Positions 42,725-51,784 of a DNA stretch of 64,000 nucleotides are shown here, piece by piece. The stretch covers positions 186,001-250,000 of the forward strand of contig JBMNGH010000001.1 in NCBI GenBank assembly GCA_050949725.1, given 5' to 3'. The notes under the pieces are model-generated. The model did not search any database and was not told the DNA's origin. It saw only the letters and a list, made by a program, of their open reading frames with translations. Both the position numbers and the translations under genes were made by a program. The number at the start of each line of letters is the position of its first letter. Within the stretch, counting starts at the first letter, position 1. The stretch comes from JBMNGH01 sp050949725 (lineage in GTDB: Bacteria; Bacillota; Thermosediminibacteria; Thermosediminibacterales; Tepidanaerobacteraceae).

Positions 42725-43960
42725 TCAGGAAATCTTTTTCAAAATTATACAGGCGTTATGTCCTCCGAACCCCATTGAATTAGATACCGCAATGTTTACG
42801 ACCCTTTGTATTGCTTTATTTGGAACATAATCCAAATCACATTCAGGGTCAACAAATTCATAATTAATTGTCGGGGGGATCGTGTCTTCAAAAACGGTCA
42901 GGGTTGTTGCAACTAGTTCAACAGCACCTGCTGCACCGAGCAGGTGACCTGTCATTGACTTTGTGGAACTTATAGCAAGATTGTATGCATGTTTACCAAA
43001 TGTGTTTTTTATTGCAATCGTCTCAAATTTATCGTTTAGTTCAGTAGATGTCCCGTGTGCATTTATATAATCGACCTGTTCGGGCACTATTCCTGCATCA
43101 TCCATAGCAGCTTTTAAAGCCCTGCTCGTCCCTTCTCCGTCCGGAGAAGGTTGTGTGAGATGATACGCATCAGCTGAAGACCCGTATCCTATAACTTCTG
43201 CATATATATCTGCACTTCTCTTGAGTGCGTTTTCGAGTGTTTCCATGACAACTATACCTGCTCCTTCGCCCATTACAAAACCGTCTCGCTCTTTGTCAAA
43301 CGGCCTAGAGGCTTTAGAAGGCTCATCATTCCTGACGGACAAAGCCCTCATCGACGAAAATCCTGCAAGCGAGAGGGGTGTTATCGGGGCCTCTGTCCCT
43401 CCGGCTACCATGATATCAGCATCTCCTTTTTGGAGTAATTTGAAGGCTTCGCCTATCGCATTTGTTCCCGAAGCACATGCATTCACGATAGTAAAGTTGG
43501 GGCCTTTTAAGTTAAAATGCATTGAAATTTGGCCTGAAGCCATATTTGCAATCATCATGGGGATAAAAAAGGGACTGACCCTTTTCGGACCTTTTTTTAT
43601 CAGATTGCTGTGTTGCGCCTCCCATGTCTCGCTGCCTCCAATACCGCAGCCCATTATTACACCTATCCTGTCGGTATCTATTGAACCAATTTTGGAATCC
43701 TCTAATGCCATTTTAGTAGCCGCTATTGCATACTGTGTGAACCTATCGAGATGCTTCAACTCCTTTTTACTCATATATTCCTCAGGGGCAAAATCTTTAA
43801 CCTCGGCAGCTATTTTAGTCGTAAAATCTCGACAATCAAATCGAGTTATTCGGTCAATTCCACATTTTCCCGTCACAAGTGAAAACCAGAACTTCTTAAT
43901 ACCGATACCTATTGGTGTTACTACACCTAAACCCGTAATTACGATCCTTTTTTTTCTCAT
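42725..43960 (-). CDS. fabF: Beta-ketoacyl-ACP synthase II
   Basis: FabF elongates acyl-ACP with malonyl-ACP. From the ATG at 43960 (GGAGG upstream) the protein has 411 residues and begins MRKKRIVITGLGVVTPIG. The catalytic Cys lies in VNACASGTNAIGEAF, with the two His in NAHGTSTELND and SMTGHLLGAAGA. The frame is open 45 bases further upstream without similarity. It is separated from acpP by about 150 bases with two hairpins, and is followed by rnc. Confidence 0.98.
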   Translation of the reverse strand: MRKKRIVITGLGVVTPIGIGIKKFWFSLVTGKCGIDRITRFDCRDFTTKIAAEVKDFAPEEYMSKKELKHLDRFTQYAIAATKMALEDSKIGSIDTDRIGVIMGCGIGGSETWEAQHSNLIKKGPKRVSPFFIPMMIANMASGQISMHFNLKGPNFTIVNACASGTNAIGEAFKLLQKGDADIMVAGGTEAPITPLSLAGFSSMRALSVRNDEPSKASRPFDKERDGFVMGEGAGIVVMETLENALKRSADIYAEVIGYGSSADAYHLTQPSPDGEGTSRALKAAMDDAGIVPEQVDYINAHGTSTELNDKFETIAIKNTFGKHAYNLAISSTKSMTGHLLGAAGAVELVATTLTVFEDTIPPTINYEFVDPECDLDYVPNKAIQRVVNIAVSNSMGFGGHNACIILKKIS

Positions 43961-44041
43961 AAGCCACAACCTCCAAGTAAAGATACTGGAAACACAACAA
44001 AACAATTAAATTTAGAAAGGTAAAATACAACATCTATATTT

Positions 44042-44104
44042 AAGGTATATTTACCTTTATTGTCAACTTTAAAGTAAAGTCCCGCAGGTGGAGCCACGGG
44101 ACTT
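44042..44104 (-). terminator. Attenuator-like hairpins between acpP and fabF
   Basis: Just after acpP the minus strand forms AAGTCCCG/CGGGACTT around a 12-base loop (44077-44104), followed by TTTACTTT, and then a perfect AAGGTA-TATT-TACCTT palindrome (44042-44057). The first may attenuate transcription so that acpP is made in excess over fabF; the second could be an operator or a second stem. Confidence 0.5.
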
Positions 44105-44111
44105 ATCGATG

Positions 44112-44345
44112 TTATGCGGTATGGTTTTTTATGTAATCTATCACATTTTGAACCGTTTTAATCTTTTCCGCATCCTCGTCGGGTATTTCCAGGTCAAATT
44201 CTTCTTCAAAAGCCATTATCAACTCCACAATATCAAGCGAATCAGCTCCAAGATCATCAATGAATAATGCATCTGGCACTACTTCATCTTCGTCTATGCC
44301 TAGTTGATCGGCTATTATTTGCTTAATTTTATCAATTAACTCCAT
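44112..44345 (-). CDS. acpP: Acyl carrier protein
   Basis: ACP carries growing acyl chains on a phosphopantetheine arm. The 77-residue acidic protein begins MELIDKIKQIIADQLGIDED, and the modified Ser is in IDDLGADSLDIVELI. The ATG at 44345 has GGGGGGTG upstream; an earlier frame start at 44372 would add nine residues that include the translated ribosome binding site. It lies between fabG and fabF. Confidence 0.98.
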   Translation of the reverse strand: MELIDKIKQIIADQLGIDEDEVVPDALFIDDLGADSLDIVELIMAFEEEFDLEIPDEDAEKIKTVQNVIDYIKNHTA

Positions 44346-44416
44346 CTTTACACCCCCCTTCTCTAGAAACATATTATGATTTAATTATAAGTATTTTATT
44401 CTATAGATTTAAGATA

Positions 44417-45157
44417 TTATAAAGTGAGCCCTCCGTCAATAGCAATTACTTGTCCAGTAATGTAAGATGATTTTTCAGATGCTAAAAACACCACGAGATT
44501 TGCCACATCTTCAGGTAGACCCACCCTCCTCAAGGGGATTTTTTTTTGGATTGACGTATCTCTATCGATAAGAGACGATGTCATATCTGTCTTTATAAAT
44601 CCCGGCGCAATAGCATTTGCTGTTATACCCCTGCTGGCCAGCTCCTTTGCCACCGCTTTTGTTAAGCCAATTATACCGGCTTTTGCGGCTGCATAGTTGA
44701 CCTGACCGGCATTCCCGTAAATAGCAACTATGGAAGAGATATTGATTATTCGACCGCTTCGCTGTTTGAGCATGTATTTGGTAGCCGCTTTAGTAGTATT
44801 AAAAGCACCTTTAAGGTTGGTGTTTAACACATCGTCCCAGTCCTTTTCGGACATTCTGAGCAATAAATTGTCTCTCGTTATACCAGCATTGTTGACTAGG
44901 ACATCCAACCTGCCAAACTCAGAATAAATATTATCAACCAAATCAGAAGCTTGTTTAAAAACAGATACGTCTGCCTGACACAAAAATGCGCTTCCCCCAA
45001 CTGCTTCTACCTCTTTAGCAACCTCTTTCGCGGCTTCAGTGCTTGAATTATAATTAATGGCAACCTTTGCTCCTTCTCTGGCTAATTCAATACATATGCG
45101 TTTACCTATACCCCTAGAACCTCCTGTTACCAGACATATTTTACCGGAACAACTCAT
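44417..45157 (-). CDS. fabG: 3-oxoacyl-ACP reductase
   Basis: FabG is the NADPH-dependent ketoreductase of fatty acid elongation. The 246-residue short-chain dehydrogenase has LVTGGSRGIGKRICIELA for NADPH, LVNNAGITRDNLLLRM, catalytic Ser in NISSIVAIYGNAGQVNYAAA with YxxxK (YAAAK), and the C-terminal ITGQVIAIDGG. Its ATG overlaps fabD by 17 bases behind AGGGGGGTG. Confidence 0.98.
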   Translation of the reverse strand: MSCSGKICLVTGGSRGIGKRICIELAREGAKVAINYNSSTEAAKEVAKEVEAVGGSAFLCQADVSVFKQASDLVDNIYSEFGRLDVLVNNAGITRDNLLLRMSEKDWDDVLNTNLKGAFNTTKAATKYMLKQRSGRIINISSIVAIYGNAGQVNYAAAKAGIIGLTKAVAKELASRGITANAIAPGFIKTDMTSSLIDRDTSIQKKIPLRRVGLPEDVANLVVFLASEKSSYITGQVIAIDGGLTL

Positions 45158-46097
45158 TTTTGCACCCCCCTAAATAATCTAAGGTTTTTTTCAATGATTC
45201 CATATCTTGCACATTTAAAGTTATAAGTTTTTTGTCAATTTTTTTCACAAAACCGCTCAGTGTCCTCCCAGGTCCCAATTCGATAAATGTATTTACGCCG
45301 GTTTTAACCATGTTCCTGATGGTATCTTCCCATAAAACCGGTGAATATACCTGTTTCACAAGGGATTGTTTAATAGACATACCCTTTTTTATAAAGTCAG
45401 CACTTACATTTGACATAAACGGAATTTCAGCATCATCGACGGTTACTCTGTCGAGTTCTACGGCAAGCCTTTCCGCTGCAGGTTTTAAAAGGCTGGAGTG
45501 AAACGGCGCACTGACTTGAAGCTTCACCGCTTTTTTAGCTCCTTTTTGTTCTGCAATCCGTATTGTTCTCTCTACTGCCCTTGTCTCTCCTGAAACAGCA
45601 ATTTGACCGGGACAATTAAAATTAGCGGGTTCAACTATTCCATAAACTGCAGCTTCCCTACATATGTCAAGGACTTCCTCTTCTTTCATTCCAATGATTG
45701 CTGCCATAGCACCCTGCCCTAAAGGCACTACATCCTGAATATATTCGCCTCTTTTTCTCACTAAAACCACAGCATCGCTAAAATTTAATGCACCTGCTGC
45801 AACCAATGCAGAATATTCGCCTAAGCTTAAACCGGCCACTATGTCGGGAACGATTCCTTTTTCCTTTAACAGTGAGTAACAAGCATAACTATGAGTCAAA
45901 ACTGCAGGCTGTGTATTAACTGTTTCCATAAGACTGTTTTCAGGCCCATTGAAACAAATATCTGAAATATTGTAGTGTAAAACCTCATCAGCTTCTTTAA
46001 AAATTCTTTTGGCAGTAATAAAACTGTTTGCAATGTCCTTTCCCATTCCTACATATTGAGAACCCTGACCAGCAAATAAAAAGGCTATTTTACCCAT
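45141..46097 (-). CDS. fabD: Malonyl-CoA--ACP transacylase
   Basis: FabD loads malonyl groups onto ACP. From the ATG at 46097 the protein has 318 residues and begins MGKIAFLFAGQGSQYVGMGK. The nucleophile Ser lies in VAGLSLGEYSALVAAGAL, with Arg in RKRGEYIQ, and the His in SAPFHSSLLKPA. The start overlaps the fabK stop by 8 bases, with GGAGG inside the fabK end. The open frame 42 bases further upstream belongs to fabK DNA. Confidence 0.97.
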   Translation of the reverse strand: MGKIAFLFAGQGSQYVGMGKDIANSFITAKRIFKEADEVLHYNISDICFNGPENSLMETVNTQPAVLTHSYACYSLLKEKGIVPDIVAGLSLGEYSALVAAGALNFSDAVVLVRKRGEYIQDVVPLGQGAMAAIIGMKEEEVLDICREAAVYGIVEPANFNCPGQIAVSGETRAVERTIRIAEQKGAKKAVKLQVSAPFHSSLLKPAAERLAVELDRVTVDDAEIPFMSNVSADFIKKGMSIKQSLVKQVYSPVLWEDTIRNMVKTGVNTFIELGPGRTLSGFVKKIDKKLITLNVQDMESLKKTLDYLGGCKNELFR

Positions 46098-47055
46098 CTG
46101 CTTGTGCCTCCACAATATTTTCTTTTTTAAGATTGTCAACCAAATTTCTTGCTTCAGACATGATCTCCTGAATTATTTCAGCAGCTGACTTTATATCACT
46201 TATCAATCCGGATATTTGACCAGCCATAACAGAACCTAACTCCACATCACCGTCGATAGCAGCAGCTCTTAATCTCCCCGTTCCGAATGCTTCTATTTCA
46301 TTTAAGTCTTTACACGTTTGTTCCAATTGTGAGAATTGGCGTGCTAACTTATTTTTTAAAATCCTTATGGGATGTCCTAGAGCGACACCCGTTACTACAG
46401 TACTTCTATCTTTTGCTTTAATGATTGACACCTTATAATTTTCATGCACAGTACATTCCTCAGTACAAATAAATCTGGTTCCCATTTGTATGCCCTTTGC
46501 TCCCAGTGCCATGGCCGCTAAAAAACCCCTTCCGTCGGCTATCCCGCCGGCAGCTATCACCGGTATTTTTACCGCATCTACTACCTGAGGAATCAGGGCC
46601 ATTGTAGTTAAATCGCCAATATGGCCCCCGCATTCCATCCCCTCTGCTATCAATGCATCAACACCCATTCTTTCAAGTCTCTGCGCTAGTGCAACAGATG
46701 CTATTACCGGAATTATTTTAATTCCTGCACCTTTAAGCTCAGGTATGTATTTTGCGGGGTTTCCCGCTCCTGTAGTTATAACATCTACCTTTTCGTCTAT
46801 AATAACTGAAATTACTTCATCGACAAAAGGCGACATGAAATAGACGTTAACACCAAATGGTTTCTCGGTCATCTTTTTTGCTCTTTTTATTTGTTCTCTT
46901 ACAATATCTGCAGGGGCATTCCCCGCACCTATGATCCCGAGGCCTCCCGCATTTGAAACAGCTGCCGCTAGCTCCGCTGTAGCAACCCAGGCCATTCCTC
47001 CTTGAAGTATTGGATATTCTATTCCTAAAATTTCACATATTTCTGTGCGAAACAT
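46090..47055 (-). CDS. fabK: Enoyl-ACP reductase II (FMN-dependent)
   Basis: FabK reduces the enoyl-ACP double bond with NAD(P)H and FMN and takes the place of FabI, which is not seen here. The 321-residue TIM-barrel protein begins with a CEILGIEYPILQGGMAWVA region, then GGLGIIGAGN, DALIAEGMECGGHIG, PVIAAGGIADGRGFLAAMAL and GAKGIQMGTRFICTEE, the FMN-binding and family motifs. The ATG is behind GGAGGAGG. Bacteria with FabK are generally insensitive to triclosan; this is family knowledge, not tested here. Confidence 0.97.
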   Translation of the reverse strand: MFRTEICEILGIEYPILQGGMAWVATAELAAAVSNAGGLGIIGAGNAPADIVREQIKRAKKMTEKPFGVNVYFMSPFVDEVISVIIDEKVDVITTGAGNPAKYIPELKGAGIKIIPVIASVALAQRLERMGVDALIAEGMECGGHIGDLTTMALIPQVVDAVKIPVIAAGGIADGRGFLAAMALGAKGIQMGTRFICTEECTVHENYKVSIIKAKDRSTVVTGVALGHPIRILKNKLARQFSQLEQTCKDLNEIEAFGTGRLRAAAIDGDVELGSVMAGQISGLISDIKSAAEIIQEIMSEARNLVDNLKKENIVEAQADG

Positions 47056-47116
47056 TTAAAGCCTCCTCCATAATTTTGAAAAGGTAATTTATACAATTAC
47101 CACCGGCATAAACGAC

Positions 47117-48103
47117 CTAGGACATACTCCATTCTACAATATTGGCTCCCCACGTTAATCCTGCACCAAATCCAACCATCACAACCTTATCCCCTTTTTT
47201 AATTCTTCCTTCACTATACGCTTCATCAAGGGCGACTGGTATTGAGGCAGAGGACATGTTTCCGTAGTTTTGAAGATTTACTACAACTTTGTCTTTAGAA
47301 ATCCCCAACCTCTTAATTGCCGCATCAATTATTCTTATATTTGCTTGATGAGGGATAAAGTGTGTAATTTCATCCAACGAGATCTTTGCTTTTTCTGCAA
47401 CCTGTAATGTGGCTTCTTCTACAATCTTAACTGCAAATTTGAATACTTCATTCCCGTTCATTTTGACATAGTGGCGCCGATTAAGCACAGTTTGTATGCT
47501 CGCAGGTTCTTTAGATGCACCCGCCGGCAAGGTAAGCAGCTCAGACCCGCTGCCATCAGCACCAAGTATACTTGCTAATATACCATTGCCTTCAACATGG
47601 CTGACAACTGCTGCACCTGCGCCATCTCCAAAAAGAACACAAGTGTTTCTGTCCTCCCAATCGACTATTCTTGACAAAACCTCAGTACCTATAATGAGTA
47701 CATTTTCGTACATTCCCGCAATCAAAAACTGTTCAGCACAAGTCAATGCATATATGAAGCCGGTACAACCTGCTTGAATATCAACAGCCGCCGCCCGGGT
47801 GGCACCTATTTTATATTGAATTATGCATGCCGTTGAGGGAAATATCATGTCAGGAGTAGCCGATGCTACTATAATAAGATCAACATTCTCTGGCGAAATT
47901 CCCGCTCTTGAAAGGGCTGTTTTTCCAGCAAGTGTTCCCAGATCTGATGCTGTAACATCCTTTTCTGCTGTCCTTCTATAGGATATTCCAGTTCTGGTCC
48001 TTATCCACTCATCTGATGTATCAACCATTTTTTCTAGTTCAAAATTTGATACAATTTTTTCAGGAACGTATGAACCTATTCCTGTAATACCTACGTTCTT
48101 CAC
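47117..48103 (-). CDS. fabH: Beta-ketoacyl-ACP synthase III
   Basis: FabH starts fatty acid synthesis by condensing acyl-CoA with malonyl-ACP. From the GTG at 48103, two bases after the plsX stop and behind AAGGAGA, the protein has 328 residues and begins MKNVGITGIGSYVPEKIV. The triad is Cys in AVDIQAGCTGFIYAL, His in FIPHQANIRIIDA, and Asn in LQNYGNMSSASIPVAL. The longer frame runs into plsX. Confidence 0.97.
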   Translation of the reverse strand: MKNVGITGIGSYVPEKIVSNFELEKMVDTSDEWIRTRTGISYRRTAEKDVTASDLGTLAGKTALSRAGISPENVDLIIVASATPDMIFPSTACIIQYKIGATRAAAVDIQAGCTGFIYALTCAEQFLIAGMYENVLIIGTEVLSRIVDWEDRNTCVLFGDGAGAAVVSHVEGNGILASILGADGSGSELLTLPAGASKEPASIQTVLNRRHYVKMNGNEVFKFAVKIVEEATLQVAEKAKISLDEITHFIPHQANIRIIDAAIKRLGISKDKVVVNLQNYGNMSSASIPVALDEAYSEGRIKKGDKVVMVGFGAGLTWGANIVEWSMS

Positions 48104-48104
48104 A

Positions 48105-49103
48105 CTATATCTCTCCTTCAGGGACGTTCTCAATGCTTTTTCTAAGTTTTTCATCTAAATTTGATTCCGCGAACTTCATGGCAACTCTTATACCGTTCAG
48201 GATTGCCCTTCTATCAGATGAACCGTGGCATTTAATCAAAATACCGTTTAACCCCAAAAACATTGCACCGCCATGTTCGGAATAATCTAAATTATTCCTA
48301 ATTTCGATTAATGCAGGCTTAAGCAGCAAAGCACCCAAAGCATATGTAGGCTTACTTTTGATTTTGCCTTTTAGTTTGTCGAAAACAAAGCTTCCAAAAC
48401 CCTCAATGGTCTTAATAAAAACATTACCAACAAAACCATCGCACACCACCACATCTGCATTGCCGTCAAAAAATGCTCTGGCTTCTACATTTCCCACAAA
48501 ATTAATCTCAGGAACCTGCTTTAGAGTTGAGTAGGCCGATTTTGTCACAGAGTTTCCTTTTTGTTCCTCTGCTCCTATGTTTAGCAACCCAATCCGGGGA
48601 TTTGCTTTCCCTAACAATTCCCTGGAGTATACGCTACCCATAAGTGCAAACTGAATAAGATTTTTAGATTTCACTTCACTGTTAGCCCCTATGTCAAGAA
48701 GCAATGTCAAGTCCTTTTTGGTTGGGATAATAGTAGCAATTGCTGGCCTGTCAATGCCTTTTAACCTTTTTAGTATAAAAAGACCTCCAGCCATTAAAGC
48801 CCCTGTATTTCCTGCTGAAACCATAGCGTCGCATTTTAGCTCTTTTAAAAGGTTAAGTCCTTTTACAATTGATGAATCCTTTTTACTTCTTATAGCTTTA
48901 ACAGGAGAATCATCATTTGAAATAATCTCTTCTGCATTGACTACTTCAATGCGGTTAGTATTTGAATTCAAAAGGGGCTTTATGACTCGTTCAACACCTA
49001 CAAGCACTATGTTTACATCCAATTCTGAAGAAGCTTTTATTGCTCCGTGCACAACCTCTTCAGGAGCATTGTCCCCTCCCATCGCATCAACTATAATTTT
49101 CAT
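48105..49103 (-). CDS. plsX: Phosphate acyltransferase PlsX
   Basis: PlsX converts acyl-ACP to acyl-phosphate for glycerophospholipid synthesis. The 332-residue protein begins MKIIVDAMGGDNAPEEVVHG and has DAMVSAGNTGALMAGGLFIL, PAIATIIPTKK, LLDIGANSEVK and VVCDGFVGNVFIKTIEG. The ATG overlaps the fapR stop by 4 bases, the classic fapR-plsX coupling. Upstream operator and promoter belong to fapR. Confidence 0.97.
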   Translation of the reverse strand: MKIIVDAMGGDNAPEEVVHGAIKASSELDVNIVLVGVERVIKPLLNSNTNRIEVVNAEEIISNDDSPVKAIRSKKDSSIVKGLNLLKELKCDAMVSAGNTGALMAGGLFILKRLKGIDRPAIATIIPTKKDLTLLLDIGANSEVKSKNLIQFALMGSVYSRELLGKANPRIGLLNIGAEEQKGNSVTKSAYSTLKQVPEINFVGNVEARAFFDGNADVVVCDGFVGNVFIKTIEGFGSFVFDKLKGKIKSKPTYALGALLLKPALIEIRNNLDYSEHGGAMFLGLNGILIKCHGSSDRRAILNGIRVAMKFAESNLDEKLRKSIENVPEGEI

Positions 49104-49675
49104 AAAATCACCTCTTCATCAAGAGATACCAAAATAAACTTTCCACGAAAAACTTCTTTCTGCTTTACATAAATCCTTACAAACACAAATTTTTTGTTGC
49201 CGCGAACTCGGGTAACCTCAGCCTTTGCAACAAGCTTTTGCCCCGAGTATACAGGAAGTTTATATTTTACGTTGGCAACACCTGTGAGGGCAACCGTTGC
49301 GTCTATTGTCGCTATTGCCAGGGAATTTGCTTGTGCAAATATGATGTCTCCTCTGACAACCTTCGATTTGCCAAAGGTCATGCTGGGATCGGTTTCCAAA
49401 ATTGAAATTGCCCTCTTATCGAGCTCTAGATCAACCAGTTCGCCGACGATTTCCTTCACATCTATTGAACGGACCTTAGCGTAGTTTCTTTTAGCAACAT
49501 CCTTAATCCTTTCTCTAAGCTCAGGAATTTTCAGTTCCATCCTGTCCAGCCTTATCGTTTGAATGCTTACATTGAATTTTTCTGCAAGCTCTTCATCATT
49601 TAAGAAAGGGTCATCTGTCAAAACTTTTAATAAAAGTATCTGTCTTTCCTTTTTTGACAACCCTTCTTTGTTCAA
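49100..49675 (-). CDS. fapR: Fatty acid biosynthesis transcriptional regulator FapR
   Basis: FapR represses fab and plsX genes and is released by malonyl-CoA. The 191-residue protein (from the TTG at 49675 behind CGAGGTGG) has an N-terminal helix-turn-helix (DEELAEKFNVSIQTIRLDRM) and a hot-dog effector domain (about 75-190) with VVRGDIIFAQANSLAIATID and the LPVYSGQKLVAKAEV region. The frame extends upstream through the operator, which supports the TTG start. It heads the fapR-plsX-fabH-fabK-fabD-fabG-acpP-fabF operon. Confidence 0.96.
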   Translation of the reverse strand: MNKEGLSKKERQILLLKVLTDDPFLNDEELAEKFNVSIQTIRLDRMELKIPELRERIKDVAKRNYAKVRSIDVKEIVGELVDLELDKRAISILETDPSMTFGKSKVVRGDIIFAQANSLAIATIDATVALTGVANVKYKLPVYSGQKLVAKAEVTRVRGNKKFVFVRIYVKQKEVFRGKFILVSLDEEVIL

Positions 49676-49690
49676 ATTAACCACCTCGGT

Positions 49691-49748
49691 AATAGTTGAT
49701 GTTAGGAGCAACTATTAAAAGTATATATTATTTATTTTGTAAAATCAA
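49691..49748 (-). promoter_or_regulatory. SigA promoter and probable FapR operator of the fapR operon
   Basis: The minus strand has TTGATT (49743-49748), exactly 17 bases, then TATACT (49720-49725). Directly downstream and covering the expected start of transcription is an inverted repeat AATAGTTG-10-CAACTATT (49691-49716). This is where FapR operators lie in other Firmicutes; the arms share TAGT-like bases with the known site but are not identical, so FapR binding is inferred. Confidence 0.7.
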
Positions 49749-49756
49749 CATTTGTA

Positions 49757-49792
49757 CAAAATAAAAATACTCCCGCGAGTTTTTCACGGGAG
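49757..49792 (-). terminator. Intrinsic terminator after rpmF
   Basis: A 9-bp stem (CTCCCGTGA with CTCGCGGGAG side, one G-T pair) with a 5-base loop (49770-49792) is followed by TATTTTTATTTT. It ends pta-ackA-yceD-rpmF and isolates the fapR promoter just downstream. Confidence 0.88.
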
Positions 49793-49801
49793 CGGTAAAA
49801 T

Positions 49802-49984
49802 CTATTCAGCTTCTACTTTTATAACTTCTCTGTTTTTATAAAAACCACAGTTTGGGCATGCCCGATGCGGAAGCTTAGGTTCACGGCATTGAGGGCAGAC
49901 AGTCAGCGAAGGTGTCAGAAGCCTTTGGTGGCTTCTCCTACCGCCTCTCTTGGATTTTGAAGCCCTGTGTTTTGGGTTTGCCAT
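49802..49984 (-). CDS. rpmF: 50S ribosomal protein L32
   Basis: L32 (60 aa) begins MANPKHRASKSKRGGRRSHQ and has a four-Cys zinc ribbon CPQC...CPNC, so this is the zinc-binding (C+) form. The ATG follows TTGAGGAGG. It lies after yceD, the near-universal yceD-rpmF pair, and before a terminator. Confidence 0.98.
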   Translation of the reverse strand: MANPKHRASKSKRGGRRSHQRLLTPSLTVCPQCREPKLPHRACPNCGFYKNREVIKVEAE

Positions 49985-49996
49985 TGCTCTACCTCC

Positions 49997-50509
49997 TCAA
50001 TCTTCATTCGTAAATTGCTTTAAAATTGATAGCCTGGGATCAATCTGGTCATCCTTACAATCGCAAGTTGTTTTGTTTAAATCTGCACCACAATGCGGAC
50101 ATAGGCCTTTACATTCAGAGCTGCACAGTACCTGGCCAGGCCAATTTAATATAATTTCATTTAAGACATAAGGTGTGAATTCTATTTCATCGCTATTGAT
50201 TTGAATTATATCTTCGTTTTCATCCTCTTCTCTGACAGCCGTATCACTAAATTTAATATTGAAACTCCTATCAATATTAATCTCAATTGGCCTCAAGCAC
50301 CTATAACAATGATCTTCAACAGTCGAACTTATAAAACCGCTTGCCTGGAATATTCCTTTTCCGATATTTTCTATTTCACCTCTAACACATAAGGGCTTTG
50401 TAAACTTAAGATTTTCGCCTCTAATCTTTAAGTGTTTTATTTTCTCTTCAAAGCAAAACTGCTCCACGTTTCCGTTAAACCGCTTTACTCTGGCCAAGGA
50501 TATTTTCAC
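49997..50509 (-). CDS. yceD: YceD (DUF177) family 23S rRNA-related protein
   Basis: YceD proteins are linked to 23S rRNA accumulation in bacteria and plants. The 170-residue protein has a beta-rich core with CYRCLRPIEI, the ELDLNEIIL-like segment VLNEIILNWPGQVLC, and a Cys-rich C-terminus (CSSECKGLCPHCGADLNKTT, then CDC) ending with DPRLSILKQF, the family signature. The GTG start has GAGGTGA upstream. Exact biochemical role is unknown. Confidence 0.92.
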   Translation of the reverse strand: MKISLARVKRFNGNVEQFCFEEKIKHLKIRGENLKFTKPLCVRGEIENIGKGIFQASGFISSTVEDHCYRCLRPIEINIDRSFNIKFSDTAVREEDENEDIIQINSDEIEFTPYVLNEIILNWPGQVLCSSECKGLCPHCGADLNKTTCDCKDDQIDPRLSILKQFTNED

Positions 50510-50572
50510 GTGGATTCACCTCAAACAAATCAACACTAATTATATAATCCTAGTTTACCCATGTCAAGCCTA

Positions 50573-51760
50573 TTAAATCAGTGAAACGGTATCCAGTGCT
50601 ATCATCAATTCTTCATTCGTTGGAATAACCAATACTTTGGTCTTGCCATCTGCAGAAATATCTGCTTGTTTGCCACGGACATTGTTTTTGGCATCATCAA
50701 TTTTTATTCCTAAATAATCCATCTGGTCACATATCATCTTCCTGACCAGAATCGAATTTTCTCCTATTCCACCCGTGAATACTATCACATCCAGACCGTT
50801 CATCGCAGCAGCATATCCCCCAATATACCGTTTAATCTGGTAGGCAAATACATCAAGCGCAAGTTTAGCTCTTTGATTACCTTCTTCTGCAGCAGACTCC
50901 AAATCTCTAAAATCGCTGCTTACACCCGATATACCATAAACCCCGCATTTTTTGTTGAGATAATTGTCTATTTCTTTTAAATAGATTCCTTCTTTCTCCA
51001 TCAAAAACGATACAATGGCAGGATCAATACTTCCGCATCGAGTACCCATAATTACTCCTTCCAGAGGAGTAAAGCCCATGCTGTTATCGATTGACTTACC
51101 ATTTTTTACAGCAGTAATACTCGAACCGTTTCCAAGATGCAAAGTAACCATTTTTAATTCTTCTATCGGCCTGTCTAAAAATTCAGCAGCCTTAATCGAA
51201 ACATATTTATGGGATGTACCATGAAAACCGTATCTTCTTATCGAATACTTTTCATACAGTTCATACGGAATTCCGTAGATATATGCATAAGCAGGCATTG
51301 TCTGGTGAAAAGCTGTATCAAATACCCCAACCATTGGTACATCCGGTAGAAGTTCACGAGCCGCTTCAATTCCTATGATATTAGGGGGATTATGAAGTGG
51401 TGCAATCGATGCGCAATCGTTTAACACTTTCATGACTTCGTCGTCGATCTTAACAGAACCTGAAAACTTTTCAGCACCATGGACCACTCTGTGGCCAACT
51501 GCTGATATTTCGTCGAGTTTTGTAATAACACCATAGTCTTCATGGAGAAGCGCGTCAAGCATCATTTTGACAGCAACTTTGTGGTTTGGAATGCTTTCAC
51601 TTATTTCCACTTTGTCCTTATTTAAAGGTTGATGCTTGAGCATCCCAGTTTCAAGCCCTATTCTTTCTACAAGGCCCTTAGCAATTGCCTTTTGATCTTT
51701 CATATCAAATAATTGGTACTTTAAAGAAGAGCTACCACAATTAATGACAAGAACTTTCAT
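50573..51760 (-). CDS. ackA: Acetate kinase
   Basis: AckA makes ATP and acetate from acetyl phosphate, the final step of acetate fermentation. The 395-residue protein begins MKVLVINCGSSSLKYQLFDM and shows GHRVVHGAEKF, FDTAFHQTMP, RRYGFHGTSHKYVS, LHLGNGSSI, and DVIVFTGGIGENS, with all catalytic Asn, Arg, Asp and His segments in place. It follows pta by 24 bases. Confidence 0.98.
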   Translation of the reverse strand: MKVLVINCGSSSLKYQLFDMKDQKAIAKGLVERIGLETGMLKHQPLNKDKVEISESIPNHKVAVKMMLDALLHEDYGVITKLDEISAVGHRVVHGAEKFSGSVKIDDEVMKVLNDCASIAPLHNPPNIIGIEAARELLPDVPMVGVFDTAFHQTMPAYAYIYGIPYELYEKYSIRRYGFHGTSHKYVSIKAAEFLDRPIEELKMVTLHLGNGSSITAVKNGKSIDNSMGFTPLEGVIMGTRCGSIDPAIVSFLMEKEGIYLKEIDNYLNKKCGVYGISGVSSDFRDLESAAEEGNQRAKLALDVFAYQIKRYIGGYAAAMNGLDVIVFTGGIGENSILVRKMICDQMDYLGIKIDDAKNNVRGKQADISADGKTKVLVIPTNEELMIALDTVSLI

Positions 51761-51784
51761 TTTTATATAAATCCTCCTTCAAAT

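Noticed and set aside
43221..44009. 262-residue plus-strand ORF antisense to fabF
   Set aside because: It has no family resemblance and mirrors the codon structure of fabF; treated as a shadow frame.
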